The notes below the pieces were generated by a model. The model did not search any database. It was not told the origin of the DNA and saw nothing but the letters and a program-made list of their open reading frames with translations. Below, piece after piece: positions 10,743-21,355 of a stretch of DNA of 33,844 bases. Position 1 is the stretch's first letter. The number at the start of each line of letters is the position of its first letter. The DNA comes from Trachipleistophora hominis. Lineage: Eukaryota > Microsporidia > Pleistophoridae. The stretch spans positions 1-33,844 of the forward strand of contig JH994056.1 in NCBI GenBank assembly GCA_000316135.1, read 5' to 3'. The translations under genes were made by a program, and so were the position numbers.

Positions 10743-13660
10743 ACACGCATGCATTCAACAGGTGGTTAATTAAAGGCTTTGGAGGTACGATTTTGGTTGC
10801 TGAGCTAACACCTTGGCACGTCATTTAAACGATTGTTTGTGTGGTAAAATATTTATTTGAACGTTTTGTCAATGGTACGCGAATGAATTTAAAAACGAAA
10901 ATTGAACATGGATCGATAACGATATTATACGTATTTGCTTGAGCATTTTCGAATTCGAGTGCTACTAAAATAGGTGTGAAGAATGTTTTTGTTATTGATG
11001 CTTGCAAAATAAATTTTTTATTTATCATCGATGATAGATAAGCGTGGCAAAGTTCAAACATGTATTATTCATAAAATATTTAAATATATTCGTATTTTTG
11101 TTTAGAATGGCGCCATATTATTCGCGTCGTTTGTGTGATTAGCAAAATGTCAAAAGACAATTTGAAAGGATAACTTGTTGTACGTACGAACATCTATAAG
11201 TAATCATAGAGGATAATTAATACCTTTTATGGTAAGTGCACAATTTAAATGAAGTTACTTTTAATTTATCACTAACTGTCATCTAATCTGAAATGGATAG
11301 CGGTATAAAAAGTTTGATGAAAGTTTGCAGGCATTCACCATGGCAAAGAAGTAAATATACGACAAAGATTCACTGACATTGATCTCACTAAATAAATCAG
11401 ATGAAATTTTAGCTATCGGAGTAATTGTGGTATGATAGTTATAGAACGTATTAAAATAAATAAAATAATGGGAGAATTGGAAACTGTTTGACACCAATAG
11501 AAATTTTGACTTTTGAAAATGATGAGTGCTGATAAATTATGATAGAAGTAAAAAATTAGCAAGTATTTGATTATACGTAAGAGTTCTTGCTATCAAGATT
11601 CACTAAAGAACGTTTCAAACAAAAGTGCAAAATGTGACATGAGAAATTAAATGATTCTGTCCTTTTATGTTTTTAGAGATCATTTCATTAGATCATGTTT
11701 TATTTTTTGATTTTTTACCTGATTTGATTTTGACAAGCGGGCAGTCGTCATAATTTTATTGAAATTTATAAATTTATAAAAATTTTTGTGCCAAATTAAA
11801 ATTATTGAGGTGCTCCTACGCAATAAACTGATGAATAACTGAAGATTAGAAGTTTATTTTATCAATGTGAACCATTTGCGTTTCAACTTGGCATCTTGAT
11901 TTTGCTGATACACCTAATCATACACGATCGGAGTTGTGTGGGCACAGTGAACGTTTTCTAATGTTTTTATATTATAATCATGTACCATGGGTGTTTTGTT
12001 TCATGTTTATTAATCAAAAAATATAAAACTGCATCATTGTCGAAAAACTAGTTGATCATAAGACGTATAAAGAGGTAAAATTAAATTAAAATAACCATAA
12101 ACGGCTCAGAGCATTGTTCTTTTAACTGGTAATAAATTCTAATGAATAATTATGAATTAGTCACTAAACCAAAATTAATAGGCATGGAAGCAGAATTTGA
12201 AATCGTAGCATTGTTCAACATTTGGTTACAGTGCGTTTTTAAATAGATAAAAGTTTTTCTAATGATATTCTTGTACAAAAATATTACGTAATTATTTTAA
12301 TATAATTATTTACCACGAAAAACGATGGTTATACGCATTGTGTAGGCCTATGTTTTCTTATGACGGACCTTTTTTTAACGAAGTGCCAATCACATTTTTA
12401 TCACATTTTTAAACGTCACTCCAATCATTTTAACGCTTTTTATTCTAACGTATCACTAAAGTTTACTAAGAGTTGTACATAATTAAAATATTATGTTTCC
12501 CACGTAAATTTTGTTTTGTTGGCTAGTGCATACAATCTTTGTGCATATGAGGAATGATTACGTTTACGTGGTTGGTTAAATTAATATTTTTCTATAAAGT
12601 TGATTTTTAAGCTTTTTGTTGGCCATTGCTGTATCTTTGTATCTATAATGGAGGAGTTAATTTATTTTTGGCATCATCAGTGGGATCTTATGGAACTTGT
12701 TTTAAAATTTATTTTCTAGCATTCTTTTCCACTTTTCCAAGCAGTTCACAATATACGAACGACCTCAAGTGCTTTGCTCCATTAAGGAATAAATTTAGAT
12801 TGAATTGCCTTTCTTACGGTGCAATAAAAAACCTCTTCAAATATAAATCAACATGTTTACCAGTAGCTCCGTTTTAATTAATTGGAAACAAAGAATTGCT
12901 AGGCGTTCATATTGCACTTAAAGCAATGGTACAATGATTTATACCTTCGATTTCATCTATTTTATGAGATAATGTATAGTTTTCGGTTAATATATTCAAT
13001 TTAAATTAACCTCGTAGCGTATCCTGAATATTATATACGTGCGTTTTTATCCTAGTATCGTAAATTTAGAATAGAATAATATACTAAATAAATAAGTTAG
13101 AATACGATGTTGACGCAACCAAAAAGAGTTACTGTCATAGTTTTTCAATCCGTTTTAGAAAGTAATCCTTGAGAAGGGAAAAAGGCGCTATTAAAAACAA
13201 AATTATGTGTCTAATAAGGTTTAGTGATTAATTAACTAGAATTTTATGAAAAAATAAAGAACAAAATTGCATTCAAATGGTTGATACCATGATCAAATCT
13301 GAAAAAATACCAGTTGTGCATTTTTGCTGAATGTTCGCAGCTAATATGCAATAGTATGATAATAAGAAGATACTTAGCCAAAGATGTCGCACTATTTTTG
13401 TACACATTACGAGCTTTACAGCATAACTGCGATGTTTGGAAATAAAACTGATCAATTTTCTACTTCACTTCCTTAGAGTAACGCTATGAAAACGTTCAAG
13501 TAAACATTGTATGCTGTTATAGTAACTTGCTAGATGAGCATGCAAAGTATCATAGCAGTAATACGAACGTTACTTAATAAACTATAATCTATTAAATATC
13601 ATGATTAACTTGAGTAATCTCCAGTTTTATATACATTTAAAGCTCTGAAAAAAATTTTGC
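10743..13660. other. AT-rich spacer, no gene seen
   Basis: About 2.9 kb. ATG-GTAAGT at 11229-11237 copies the start-plus-donor layout of RPL18 but leads into no usable exon. A plus-strand frame at 12626-12877 is slightly GC-richer, without a start signal or recognised domain. No RNA gene was seen. Confidence 0.55.
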
Positions 13661-13888
13661 TTATTTCAGAGACATGAGATATACAATAATTAAGCCATAT
13701 TTATCTGTTGTAACTAACGTATATTTACCAGGTAATCTTCCCACGGGAATATATTTAGTACAAAAGCCGAAAGGAGGAACAACCCAACACTCTTCTATTG
13801 CAGCGTTCCATACCGCAAAACAACAACAATACAATTCTATTTACTAACTACCACACACTCACTTCACCAAACGAATGTGAATACGACA
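13661..13888 (-). pseudogene. Ty1/copia reverse transcriptase fragment, decayed
   Basis: The minus strand has a 59-codon open stretch (13840-13661) preceded in the same frame by more family-like residues with three stops (13861-13859, 13846-13844, 13843-13841). Read in order it gives IHIRLVK, then IELYCC, then WNAAIEECWVVPPFGF and RLPGKYTL. This matches the order of the copia RT core: R-L-(L/V), then L-E-L-Y before the first catalytic Asp block, the L-N-(G/A)-x-(I/L)-E-E-x-(I/V)-(W/Y)-(V/M) strand, P-P-x-G-F, and a degraded L-x-K-x-L-Y-G-L segment. The catalytic Asp region is damaged and about two residues are missing. No LTR or flanking pol domain was recognised. This is an inactive relic; the assignment is by eye. 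Confidence 0.55.
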
Positions 13889-14789
13889 TTATATATGTGA
13901 AATCTCTCATTTAAACTATTTATAATCCATTAATTAGCGTTCTTGCCTTTTCCTCCACGTATTTTTAGGATATTCTGCGTCCATCAGATTAGTGCTACTA
14001 AAATTTAACCTCTCTTAAACGCCTTTGATGGTATTAAAACAAATTTATAACAAAATTATCACATACTCCCTTGTCAGATAATTTTATCTGTGGTACTTTT
14101 TATAACTACCTAAATAACTGTTGAAATAACCAAGTTTATGTTTTTGCTCACCAAGATAAATAAGTAGTACCTAAAGTCAATTGCAAGGCGTATAATGTGA
14201 AATAGAATTTTTAATAATTTTCGGTTTGTCGTTACCTTAAAGTGCTACGATGATAGAGCAAAAATGTCCTAGTTAGTATAAAAAACTATTATGTTTACGC
14301 AAATGATCCAAAAGTGTTTATTATAGCTATATAAAACTGGTGTCCGTACATCCTAGGAACGATATTCTTTGGTTAAATTGGATGTAATTTTGTACGCTTG
14401 GAAATTTTTGTATACAATCAAGTACTACAGAAAACTTTTAGGTGTGTGACAATGAATGTATCAGTAGGGAAAACGTCAAGAAGAATAGAGTGCGTACCAT
14501 GTTTTGCTGGGTTTCTTGTTATGCATTCATTACTGAGCCAAATTTATCGATGCTCTGACAAACACGTTATCTCGTAATATTGCATACATAACTAGAGGCG
14601 TTCAGCTTCATTTCTCTGCATCAATCATCTCATTGGAACATCTCACAATCATTTTTTTCTAAAAGCAAGTTTAATAACTTGTAATGCCTCATCGACTCGC
14701 GTATATAATCCTAGTCTGTTGTGATTAACCATCACAACCAAATTTTGTCGTTTACCAGTTCACTTCGTTGCACATTCTTGTCTCCCTTT
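13889..14789. other. Spacer upstream of RPL18
   Basis: AT-rich sequence without a supported gene. It may include further decayed parts of the copia relic, but no motif could be placed. Confidence 0.5.
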
Positions 14790-14815
14790 AAAAAATTTTT
14801 ATGACAAACCCTCCC
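14790..14815 (+). promoter_or_regulatory. AAATTT-type element plus CCC signals of RPL18
   Basis: AAAAAATTTTT at 14790-14800 is followed by CCC at 14809-14811 and 14813-14815, then six bases and the ATG at 14822. An AAATTT-like element near the start is described for microsporidian ribosomal protein genes. The signal supports 14822 rather than the ATG at 14801, which lies upstream of both CCC triplets. Confidence 0.6.
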
Positions 14816-14821
14816 AGCAAA

Positions 14822-15390
14822 ATGGTAAGTGTTGATTTATAATTAAGATAAAAACGATTCATAGGAAAAATTTTAAGTTATTTGATGCTACCAGGAAACC
14901 TCGCAGTCGAAATCCGCAGCACTTGGCACTTTTTTCTCTGTTTAAAAAAATATCAGAGAACACAAAAAATGAAGACATCCACGCAATAACCAAGAGATTA
15001 ACGATGTCAAGATCCAACAGACAGCCTATTAAGGTAGCAAAATTGGCCGAACACGCTGGTAAGGTTATTGTGGTTGTGGGTAAAGTTTTAGATAGCGAAC
15101 GTGTATTTACGCTGCCCAAGTTAACTATTGTAGCTTTGAGTGCGTCAAGAGAAGCTCGGAGGAAAGTTAAAAAGTTTGGAGGTGAGATATACACGTTGGA
15201 TAAGTTGTTCAAGGTGACCAGTGACCTTAAGAATGTGGTACTGGTGTGTGGAGACAGGACTAAGAGAAAGGCTTATAAGTACTTTGGTGCTGCCGGTGAG
15301 AAGAACTCGCAAACATATCCCCGAACGACCAATAAGAGAAATAGTGGTGAGAAACGTATCAATCAACCGAAGAAGAAGTTGAATAATTAA
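14822..15390 (+). CDS. RPL18: Ribosomal protein eL18, spliced (exons 14822-14824 and 14848-15390)
   Basis: Large-subunit ribosomal protein eL18. The spliced product is 181 residues; yeast eL18 is about 186. Visible family features: basic N-terminus with TRKPRSRNP (16-24) where other eL18 have a T-A-P-K-S-x-N-like segment, L-x-L-F-x-x-L-F-like helix (27-33), SRSNRQPIKVAKLA (55-68) matching the S-x-x-N-R-P-P-V-S block, VIVVVGKVLDSERVF (74-88), P-K-L-T-I-V-A-L (91-98), FGGEIYTLDKL (111-121) and a basic tail. Without splicing, the reading frame has no ATG before 15003 and would lose about 50 conserved residues. Removing the 23-nt intron joins the ATG in frame to exon 2 and puts the KPRSRN block about 18 residues from the start, as in other eL18. 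The gene converges with the membrane-protein gene downstream (324 nt between stops). Confidence 0.93.
14825..14847 (+). other. 23-nt spliceosomal intron in RPL18, directly after the ATG
   Basis: The intron reads GTAAGT at its 5' end, ATAAT as a likely branch region a few bases before the end, and AAG at its 3' end. It is 23 nt long, so retention shifts the frame, and reading through meets TAA after five further codons. Start-proximal introns of this length with GTAAGT donors are the class known for microsporidian ribosomal protein genes. A longer alternative with the acceptor ending at 14877 would also keep frame but would shorten the N-terminus by ten residues. The AG at 14863-14864 would break the frame. 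Confidence 0.8.
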
Positions 15391-15714
15391 AATCTTCTTG
15401 ATCATTGGAGTATTTTTATCATATTTACTTACGGTCAGACGATTTTTACGTTCTTCTACTCTTGATGCTGTAAGACTCGTTTGAAAGATTAGAGGTAAAG
15501 ATTAGATTACTTAAATTAAAGAACTTTACTTGTTTTTTAGTGAATTTTCCTCATTAAACAGCCTACTTTTCTTCTTTGTAGTAGTAGCAAATGAAATATG
15601 ATCCATAAACGTAGATGAAATCAATGAGCACGACTCCCGTTCTAAGCAAGAAATAACTAAAAATGCACTTATTGATAGCTAATTGAAAGTCGTAGGTTCG
15701 CAGAATACAATATG
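15391..15714. other. Convergent spacer, nothing seen
   Basis: 324 bp between two stop codons of converging genes. No ORF, RNA gene or repeat was recognised. Confidence 0.6.
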
Positions 15715-16995
15715 TTAGAAAGACCACAAAGGGAACACTGAATCCATATGGCTCATAGGCCTGTAAAAGGTTATTGATTCTTGCGTTTTTGTACTTAGAA
15801 GTGTCGAAGTAATTGTATTGTCATAAACAGAGATGATCAAAGTGAAAGTCACGTTATAGCAGAAAAAGCGGTCGAAAAATTTGATGATTTTTGTGTTCAA
15901 GCCGAATGGCAAAAATTTGAACACGCCAAGAAAGTAAAACACGCACGAAACTATTATCGAGGACAAGTTGCAGAAAATTGACCGAATAACCTGATAGAAC
16001 AGCAGACCAGTCTTTTGGATACCAAACGATTCGTTTATAGATTCTTTAGTATCACTTGATACATTTCCTTTAAATGATTGGTCAATATTTCCTACCTCCT
16101 TGTATCTCGTGTCTTTAATATCACCGTTTCGGCGCTTCAAGACCTCGATCGTTGATACTATGATGATACATTTAACGAGTACAAGATGAATAATTCCCAA
16201 TATGGCCAGAAATATGTAATCAATCGTGTTAGATGCTTCTTTAAGCTCAGCTATGGTAAAGAACAGGATCACGTCAAAGAAGGAGATGAAAATGTTGAGG
16301 AAGCAGTAAAATAGAACATCTCTGAACCGGTAAAAGTTAATGTACATCAGTATAATCGCCGTACTCTTAACTGTGCTGAGAAACATCAGATAGAGAATAA
16401 TAAAAATGACCGGAAACAGCAGTAAAATGCTCATGTAAAACAAAAGCACGTGAGAAAGCATTCCGTTGATCTTTTCAACCCATTCAACTCCTTTTATAAG
16501 TGGCGCAATGTATTTGACGAAAAGCTGTACTAAACAGTACGAGTACACCTCGGAATGAACGACAAACAACAGCCTATGGTAATCGATCATGAGTACAAAA
16601 GAGGTTACCAGTACCAAAATAAATGCTGAGGTAGTTAGGAACAGTAGATAGATGCGATCTGTTATGTTCTGAAACACCGTTGAATCCCACTTTGCGCATT
16701 TTACGTTTCTTAAAATGTAACACCATATGATGATGTAAATGGCGATCAGAAGAAAGTTAATGATGTATTTGTTCATTGCACTCATTGATTTACCGTTTTT
16801 TCCAGGCCTACCTGTTAGATCATGAACACTTAGATCGTTCCCTCCACCTCCAGTCTGACCAGCTGTCATCACCTCAGAATATTCCGTGAAGTCCTCTTCA
16901 TCTGGTTTACTTTTTTTAATAAGTCCGTGTTTCTTATCCAATTTAGTTTTGCTACTCGATGGTTTGTCTTCTGTATACATTTCTTGCTCAACCAT
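15715..16995 (-). CDS. Multi-pass membrane protein, unknown function (426 aa)
   Basis: 426 residues. Residues 1-73 are hydrophilic, with Lys/Asp/Glu-rich stretches and a glycine run near 49-52, and are probably cytosolic. Hydrophobic segments follow at about 76-95, 116-138, 182-207, 225-249, 259-283 and 333-360, with a weaker one near 378-391, giving six or seven membrane spans. A polar loop of about 45 residues (287-330, rich in Lys, Asp, Asn and Ser) separates the fifth and sixth. No transporter signature or catalytic motif was recognised, so no substrate is proposed. Start chosen: the ATG 19 nt after a GGGG signal. A nine-codon upstream ORF (16988-17014, minus) begins right after GGGG and overlaps this ATG in another frame. 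Confidence 0.85.
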   Translation of the reverse strand: MVEQEMYTEDKPSSSKTKLDKKHGLIKKSKPDEEDFTEYSEVMTAGQTGGGGNDLSVHDLTGRPGKNGKSMSAMNKYIINFLLIAIYIIIWCYILRNVKCAKWDSTVFQNITDRIYLLFLTTSAFILVLVTSFVLMIDYHRLLFVVHSEVYSYCLVQLFVKYIAPLIKGVEWVEKINGMLSHVLLFYMSILLLFPVIFIILYLMFLSTVKSTAIILMYINFYRFRDVLFYCFLNIFISFFDVILFFTIAELKEASNTIDYIFLAILGIIHLVLVKCIIIVSTIEVLKRRNGDIKDTRYKEVGNIDQSFKGNVSSDTKESINESFGIQKTGLLFYQVIRSIFCNLSSIIVSCVFYFLGVFKFLPFGLNTKIIKFFDRFFCYNVTFTLIISVYDNTITSTLLSTKTQESITFYRPMSHMDSVFPLWSF

Positions 16996-17014
16996 GTTGT
17001 GTCCACGGTTTCAT

Positions 17015-17018
17015 CCCC
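17015..17018 (-). promoter_or_regulatory. GGGG start-region signal
   Basis: GGGG on the minus strand, 19 nt before the ATG of the membrane protein and preceded by AATAAATAATAAAA. It is the most distant of the signals in this window; an out-of-frame ATG lies directly after it. Confidence 0.4.
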
Positions 17019-18548
17019 TTTTATTATTTATTGTGTAGATGCTTATGATAAGAATTATCACCGTATCAGACCATGTACCAAGAAAAATTTGCTAGCGTAT
17101 TATCCTTCCATATTAGTAAATTTTATAGTGTTACCATAGTTGGTCAAAATTCTCTTTAGCACATGAAAAGATATATGTTGAAACTAATATCTATGATACG
17201 ATTATGTTAACCACACAATATGCACTTACGCGTAAAATCTTTCTAACATTTTAATGGTTGTAAGACGTTCTATAGATGTGCATTATAATGATATGTATGT
17301 GAAGGTTAAAGCATGTCTTGACCCCTTTAAAATATTTTCACATTACACTGGAGCTGTTTAACATTATTGCCGTAATTACATGAACTGGTATATAAATAAA
17401 AACATTTTACCTTATGTAGAACAAGAGTCTAATATTAAATTAATTATTATAATTACTTTATATTACACCATTTATATCAAGTTTAGTACATATTACCACT
17501 AACATTTAATAGTTTTGCTTTGTCTGGTATAAACCAGTTAATGAATAGGTGTTGAATTGGCAATAAAAGTTAATTTAGACAACCAATTAACAAAATTCTG
17601 AGATCAAATATGAATGTTTGTTTATTTTTTTGTGATCGTATCAGTGATCAATATCCCATCAAAGAATTTGCACCAATTCGGTGGCAAGAGGCCATTTCGT
17701 TTGAAAAGAGAGCTTAAGATAAAAAACATAGCCAATATAGTGTTGTGATGAATGGAAAAAATTACAAATTCTGATTCTTACAATTAATAGCACAAATTAT
17801 TTTTCGGAGATTTCTCCAAGTATAAACACGAGTAACATTAATTACACAGGTGAACAGTATAAATTGTCTTTTTAAGCAAAATAATTTGTAAATATACTAA
17901 ACTGCATGATTTTTCTGCTAAAATTGATTCAAGACTAGGCTACGTAAATTCACACTTCATTTATTTTGCTATTTAATGGATAGAATGCATTGTAAAATTT
18001 GTAAGACAGTGGTTGTTGTAGTGCATCGAAAGGACTACTACCATCACATTAAATATGATAAACATCTTGATCTCTATGTTGAATAGATAGAAATTTTCAT
18101 TACAACAATAGTGTCAACATTTATTACCAAATAGAATCGAATTTTGTTTACTTCAGAAAAACAGGGAATATTGTAGATATTGGAGTGTTTGATATTTATA
18201 AAGCACTTACATAAGAAATCTTTTATAATATAAATAGACACTTATATTCTGAGAGGCAAATCAATTGCTAGCAAAAGTTTTTATTCGAATTCTTTTAGAT
18301 GACAAGTAGCGGTCCGAGAGAAAATTTCTTCGATAAACAGTCGTTTACTAGTGGAACTCATTCACATTGAAAATTTTTACGTTTATTAATCATAGAAACT
18401 TAAAATATAGGATATTTTTTAGGCAACCAAAGAATTTTATTGCGTTTCTGACGATTAAACCGGAAAATCTGGCAAAGAAACGCTCAAACACTCCACTGCA
18501 CCGTTTCATAAACTTTAAATAAAATATAGTTGCCATACCAACTGTCTA
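17019..18548. other. AT-rich spacer with a small imperfect hairpin
   Basis: 1.5 kb without a supported gene. An imperfect 14-bp inverted repeat with an 11-nt loop lies at 18009-18047 (GTGGTTGTTGTAGT against ACTACTACCATCAC). A 39-codon ORF at 17381-17500 has no nearby start signal and is considered chance. Confidence 0.5.
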
Positions 18549-19163
18549 TTATTCGTTGTCATCCTGGCTTTCCTTTTTATCAAAACTGTCAGTATCAAGC
18601 AGAAGCGTGCCATTCCTTCTGAATATGACTAAAGGCACATTTTTGAGACCTTTATATTTGTTGTTGTTTAATATACACCCAAGAAAATAATGGTTAGCGT
18701 TGCTTTTTTTAACGAACTTTCTTATACATTCGGCAGGAGTAACCTCATTTTTATGCAGACAATTCCTAATTTCTATATGTTTTGCGAATTTCATCGCAGT
18801 TTTGCTCGTTTGATTGCCTTGTAACTTCACGCTTTGTGTTTTATGTTCGTTTTCCTCTTCTTTCAGCGCCTCTGTTATCTCGGGAAGTTTGCTTTTCACA
18901 GACTCGCTCTCATGTTTATCGTTTTCTTTCACAGAATTATCACTTTTCTCACCTTTTCCATAGCATTTTTTGTATAAACAACGGCTTGTAAATAGCTTAG
19001 GATAGTTAAAGGTGTTATTTATGACTGTGATGGGGAAATTTACTTTGTCAAGATATGCAAGGAGCATATCATCGAGTAATAGTTGAAACGGCTTTCTAAA
19101 AGCAAAGCTACGTTCGAGTTTTTGGAGAGCTTTTCTGATTTTTTTTGATTTTTTGGGTCGCAT
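18549..19163 (-). CDS. UTP23: rRNA-processing protein Utp23 (PIN-like, SSU processome)
   Basis: 204 residues. Utp23 is a nucleolar small-subunit processome component needed for early 18S rRNA cleavages and release of a snoRNA. The N-terminus MRPKKSKKIRKAL with FRKPFQLLLDD (22-32) matches the family opening (M-R-x-K-R-x-K, then F-R-E-P-Y-Q-V-L-V-D). RCLYKKC (61-67) with IRNCLH (132-137) and TPAECI (142-147) corresponds to the zinc-binding Cys/His set. NANHYFLG (155-162) and LKNVPLVIFRRN (173-184) match the last conserved block. A low-complexity, Lys/Glu/Ser-rich insertion fills about 68-122. The usual D-x-D-L after the N-x-H-x-Y/F strand reads LNNNKY here, so this acidic site is missing, in keeping with the non-nuclease role reported for Utp23. 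Start: ATG three bases after CCC. Confidence 0.88.
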   Translation of the reverse strand: MRPKKSKKIRKALQKLERSFAFRKPFQLLLDDMLLAYLDKVNFPITVINNTFNYPKLFTSRCLYKKCYGKGEKSDNSVKENDKHESESVKSKLPEITEALKEEENEHKTQSVKLQGNQTSKTAMKFAKHIEIRNCLHKNEVTPAECIRKFVKKSNANHYFLGCILNNNKYKGLKNVPLVIFRRNGTLLLDTDSFDKKESQDDNE

Positions 19164-19166
19164 GTA

Positions 19167-19169
19167 GGG
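19167..19169 (-). promoter_or_regulatory. CCC start signal of UTP23
   Basis: GCCC on the minus strand directly before TAC-ATG; AAATAATTTTTAATTT lies just upstream. It supports the chosen start. Confidence 0.5.
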
Positions 19170-21341
19170 CGAAATTAAAAATTATTTTAACGTAATTACC
19201 ATACGATAAAATTATACATGTCCATCAATTGAGGTTCTGGTATACACGTATATGCATGCTGATGTTTAACTGAAGAATAAAAAGCTTGCTAAGTGTATTA
19301 TGTCTAGCAACTAAAAAGGTATTTTAGGCCCAGTCTGTGAATCAAAATAATTTTTTGCTCAAAAACCAATTTTCTCTTAATAATTTGTTACACGCAATTC
19401 CAAGCGTTTTAAAAATGATAATGACATAATAAAGCACTCAAGTGTCTTTTTATGGCAATTTATTCTTCAGAACGAACTCTTCTACATTAAATCATTCTAT
19501 CGCTTAAAAAACAATCTGCTCGTTATCAATGAGCAGAAAAAGTCATATTCTTAAAATTTGGCAGTATAACAAATGGTGATAGCAGACGATGAAAATTTCG
19601 ATTTTCTACAGTACCGCTATGCGACCATTTAGCTGTTCTTTGATATTAACAGATCGATTTTATTAAATTTTGATGAAAAACAGGACAAATTCAGTAATCA
19701 ACAAAAAATTACATGCTTAGTCTATGATTAACCAATAAATCGTTTATTGCTGATATAGTGTTAATATTAAACACACCATAATTCCTAAAATTTCATTTTT
19801 AATGATATGAGTTTAAATTCGCTTTTTAAGACCATATTAAACAGCCAAGATACACCATTATGAGAGTAGTTTACAAAAAAACATGGCAATTTTTTTCATC
19901 ACGGTTCAGTCAATTACATCACTATTTTTAGCAACTATATAAAAGAAGGCACTCTGCCTCTGAGCTTATTACGTATACATTGTCGTGCTACTGTTCAATT
20001 AGGATTAACAACCCTTTATGTAGAATTTTACCATAAAAAATTATTTTTTCATCTGCCATTGTGGAATAAGTTTTATAAAGGACGAGCATTAAAATCATAA
20101 ATACATTCGTTCTTATACAACCGACCAGTCGTGAAGATACATTTCACTGGTACGTCCATTTTGCTTATTTCCTTGTTTGTCTAATAGTTTTAAAAAATTA
20201 ACCAAGTCAATATTTGATTTAAAGATGTGATTACACATAAAATTAAACGTATTTCACAACAAATTTTATAGCCAGGCGTGGTTTTTATTCGTGAGTTTTG
20301 CAATACCGAAAACAATTTAAATGAATATAAAACTTAACTTACCTCTTAGGTTAAATATAGAAATGGTTTTTTGATATTAAATGTGATTTTGCATATTTTT
20401 AAAAATAGTGATTGTTAATACAGGGACCATAGTGATAGGTTATGAAATTAAATTTACGCATCATTCATTCATAAGATAATATTGCACCTCTTAATACATA
20501 TATTATTGCTAAATCATAATACCAACCAATCTAGTAGTACGTAAATAATTGACACTGTCAACATGTGTTTCCAGAAGTATTTTAAACAACTAAACAAATA
20601 CGAAAATCAAGTTGACAGAATATAAGATTATTGAATATTACTTAAACTTAAAAACTATACATTTCTTTGGTATGTAATCAAACGAAGCCTTTTGCCTAAT
20701 TGATAAAAAATTTTATAAAGTGATACATTTTCAAACATATAAAAAGGCAACTATATTACGCCGAATTCTATGTAGAATGCTCTATAAAAAGATTTAAATA
20801 TTCAGAAAAGTGGTGATGAGCATGCAATAAATTATATTGTGATCGTCATGATATTTTTATTACAATTCATCAGTTAGCCATTATATTTTCTATCAAAGTC
20901 ATTTGTACATGTATTATTATCTGTATTTTCATTCTTATAAGTTTTATTCAAACCATTGAACAAGATTCATGGTTTTTATTATGATTACGTCTTTTTTTGG
21001 ATAACAAACAGATGAATTCATACACATATGTTTTTCATCCATATATATATCTAGTTCACAGATTATGATTATTTATCAATAATTCAATTCGTTTATCAAT
21101 TGTAAGCGCGACAAATCATATATTCGCGTTTTGTAACTCGGAAAAGTTCCTTCTTAGAATCAACTACATACACAGAAGATTTTAAAAAATCATATCAGCA
21201 AGGTGTTATTTCATGGAATAGAAATTCCGCTTGCATCAGTATTTAGTTATTATTTTTTAAGACCAGACGGTTATATTTTTTTATTGTCGCTATTTAAAAA
21301 GACGAACAACAACTACAACTTAGGTTGTTAAATTGATAGGA
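19170..21341. other. Divergent AT-rich spacer, no gene seen
   Basis: 2.2 kb between two genes transcribed away from each other. No supported ORF, tRNA-like fold or relic was found. Confidence 0.6.
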
Positions 21342-21344
21342 CCC
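21342..21344 (+). promoter_or_regulatory. CCC start signal of the zinc-finger gene
   Basis: ACCC lies 11 nt before the ATG at 21356, matching the pattern at the other genes. Confidence 0.45.
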
Positions 21345-21355
21345 TTTTGTGCTGA

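Noticed and set aside
11229..11237. ATG followed by GTAAGT, the same layout as the RPL18 start
   Set aside because: No nearby AG leads into an open frame, there is no CCC/GGG signal upstream, and no ribosomal protein was recognised downstream. Probably chance.
12626..12877. Plus-strand frame, slightly GC-richer; reverse frames looked faintly retroelement-like
   Set aside because: No ATG with a start signal and no motif that could be placed in order on either strand.
14859..15212. 117-codon minus-strand frame
   Set aside because: Antisense shadow of RPL18.
18009..18047. Imperfect hairpin resembling part of a tRNA (shares TTGTTGTAGTG-like bases with the tRNA-Val)
   Set aside because: It cannot be folded into a cloverleaf, has mismatches in the stem and no B-box; treated as an incidental inverted repeat.
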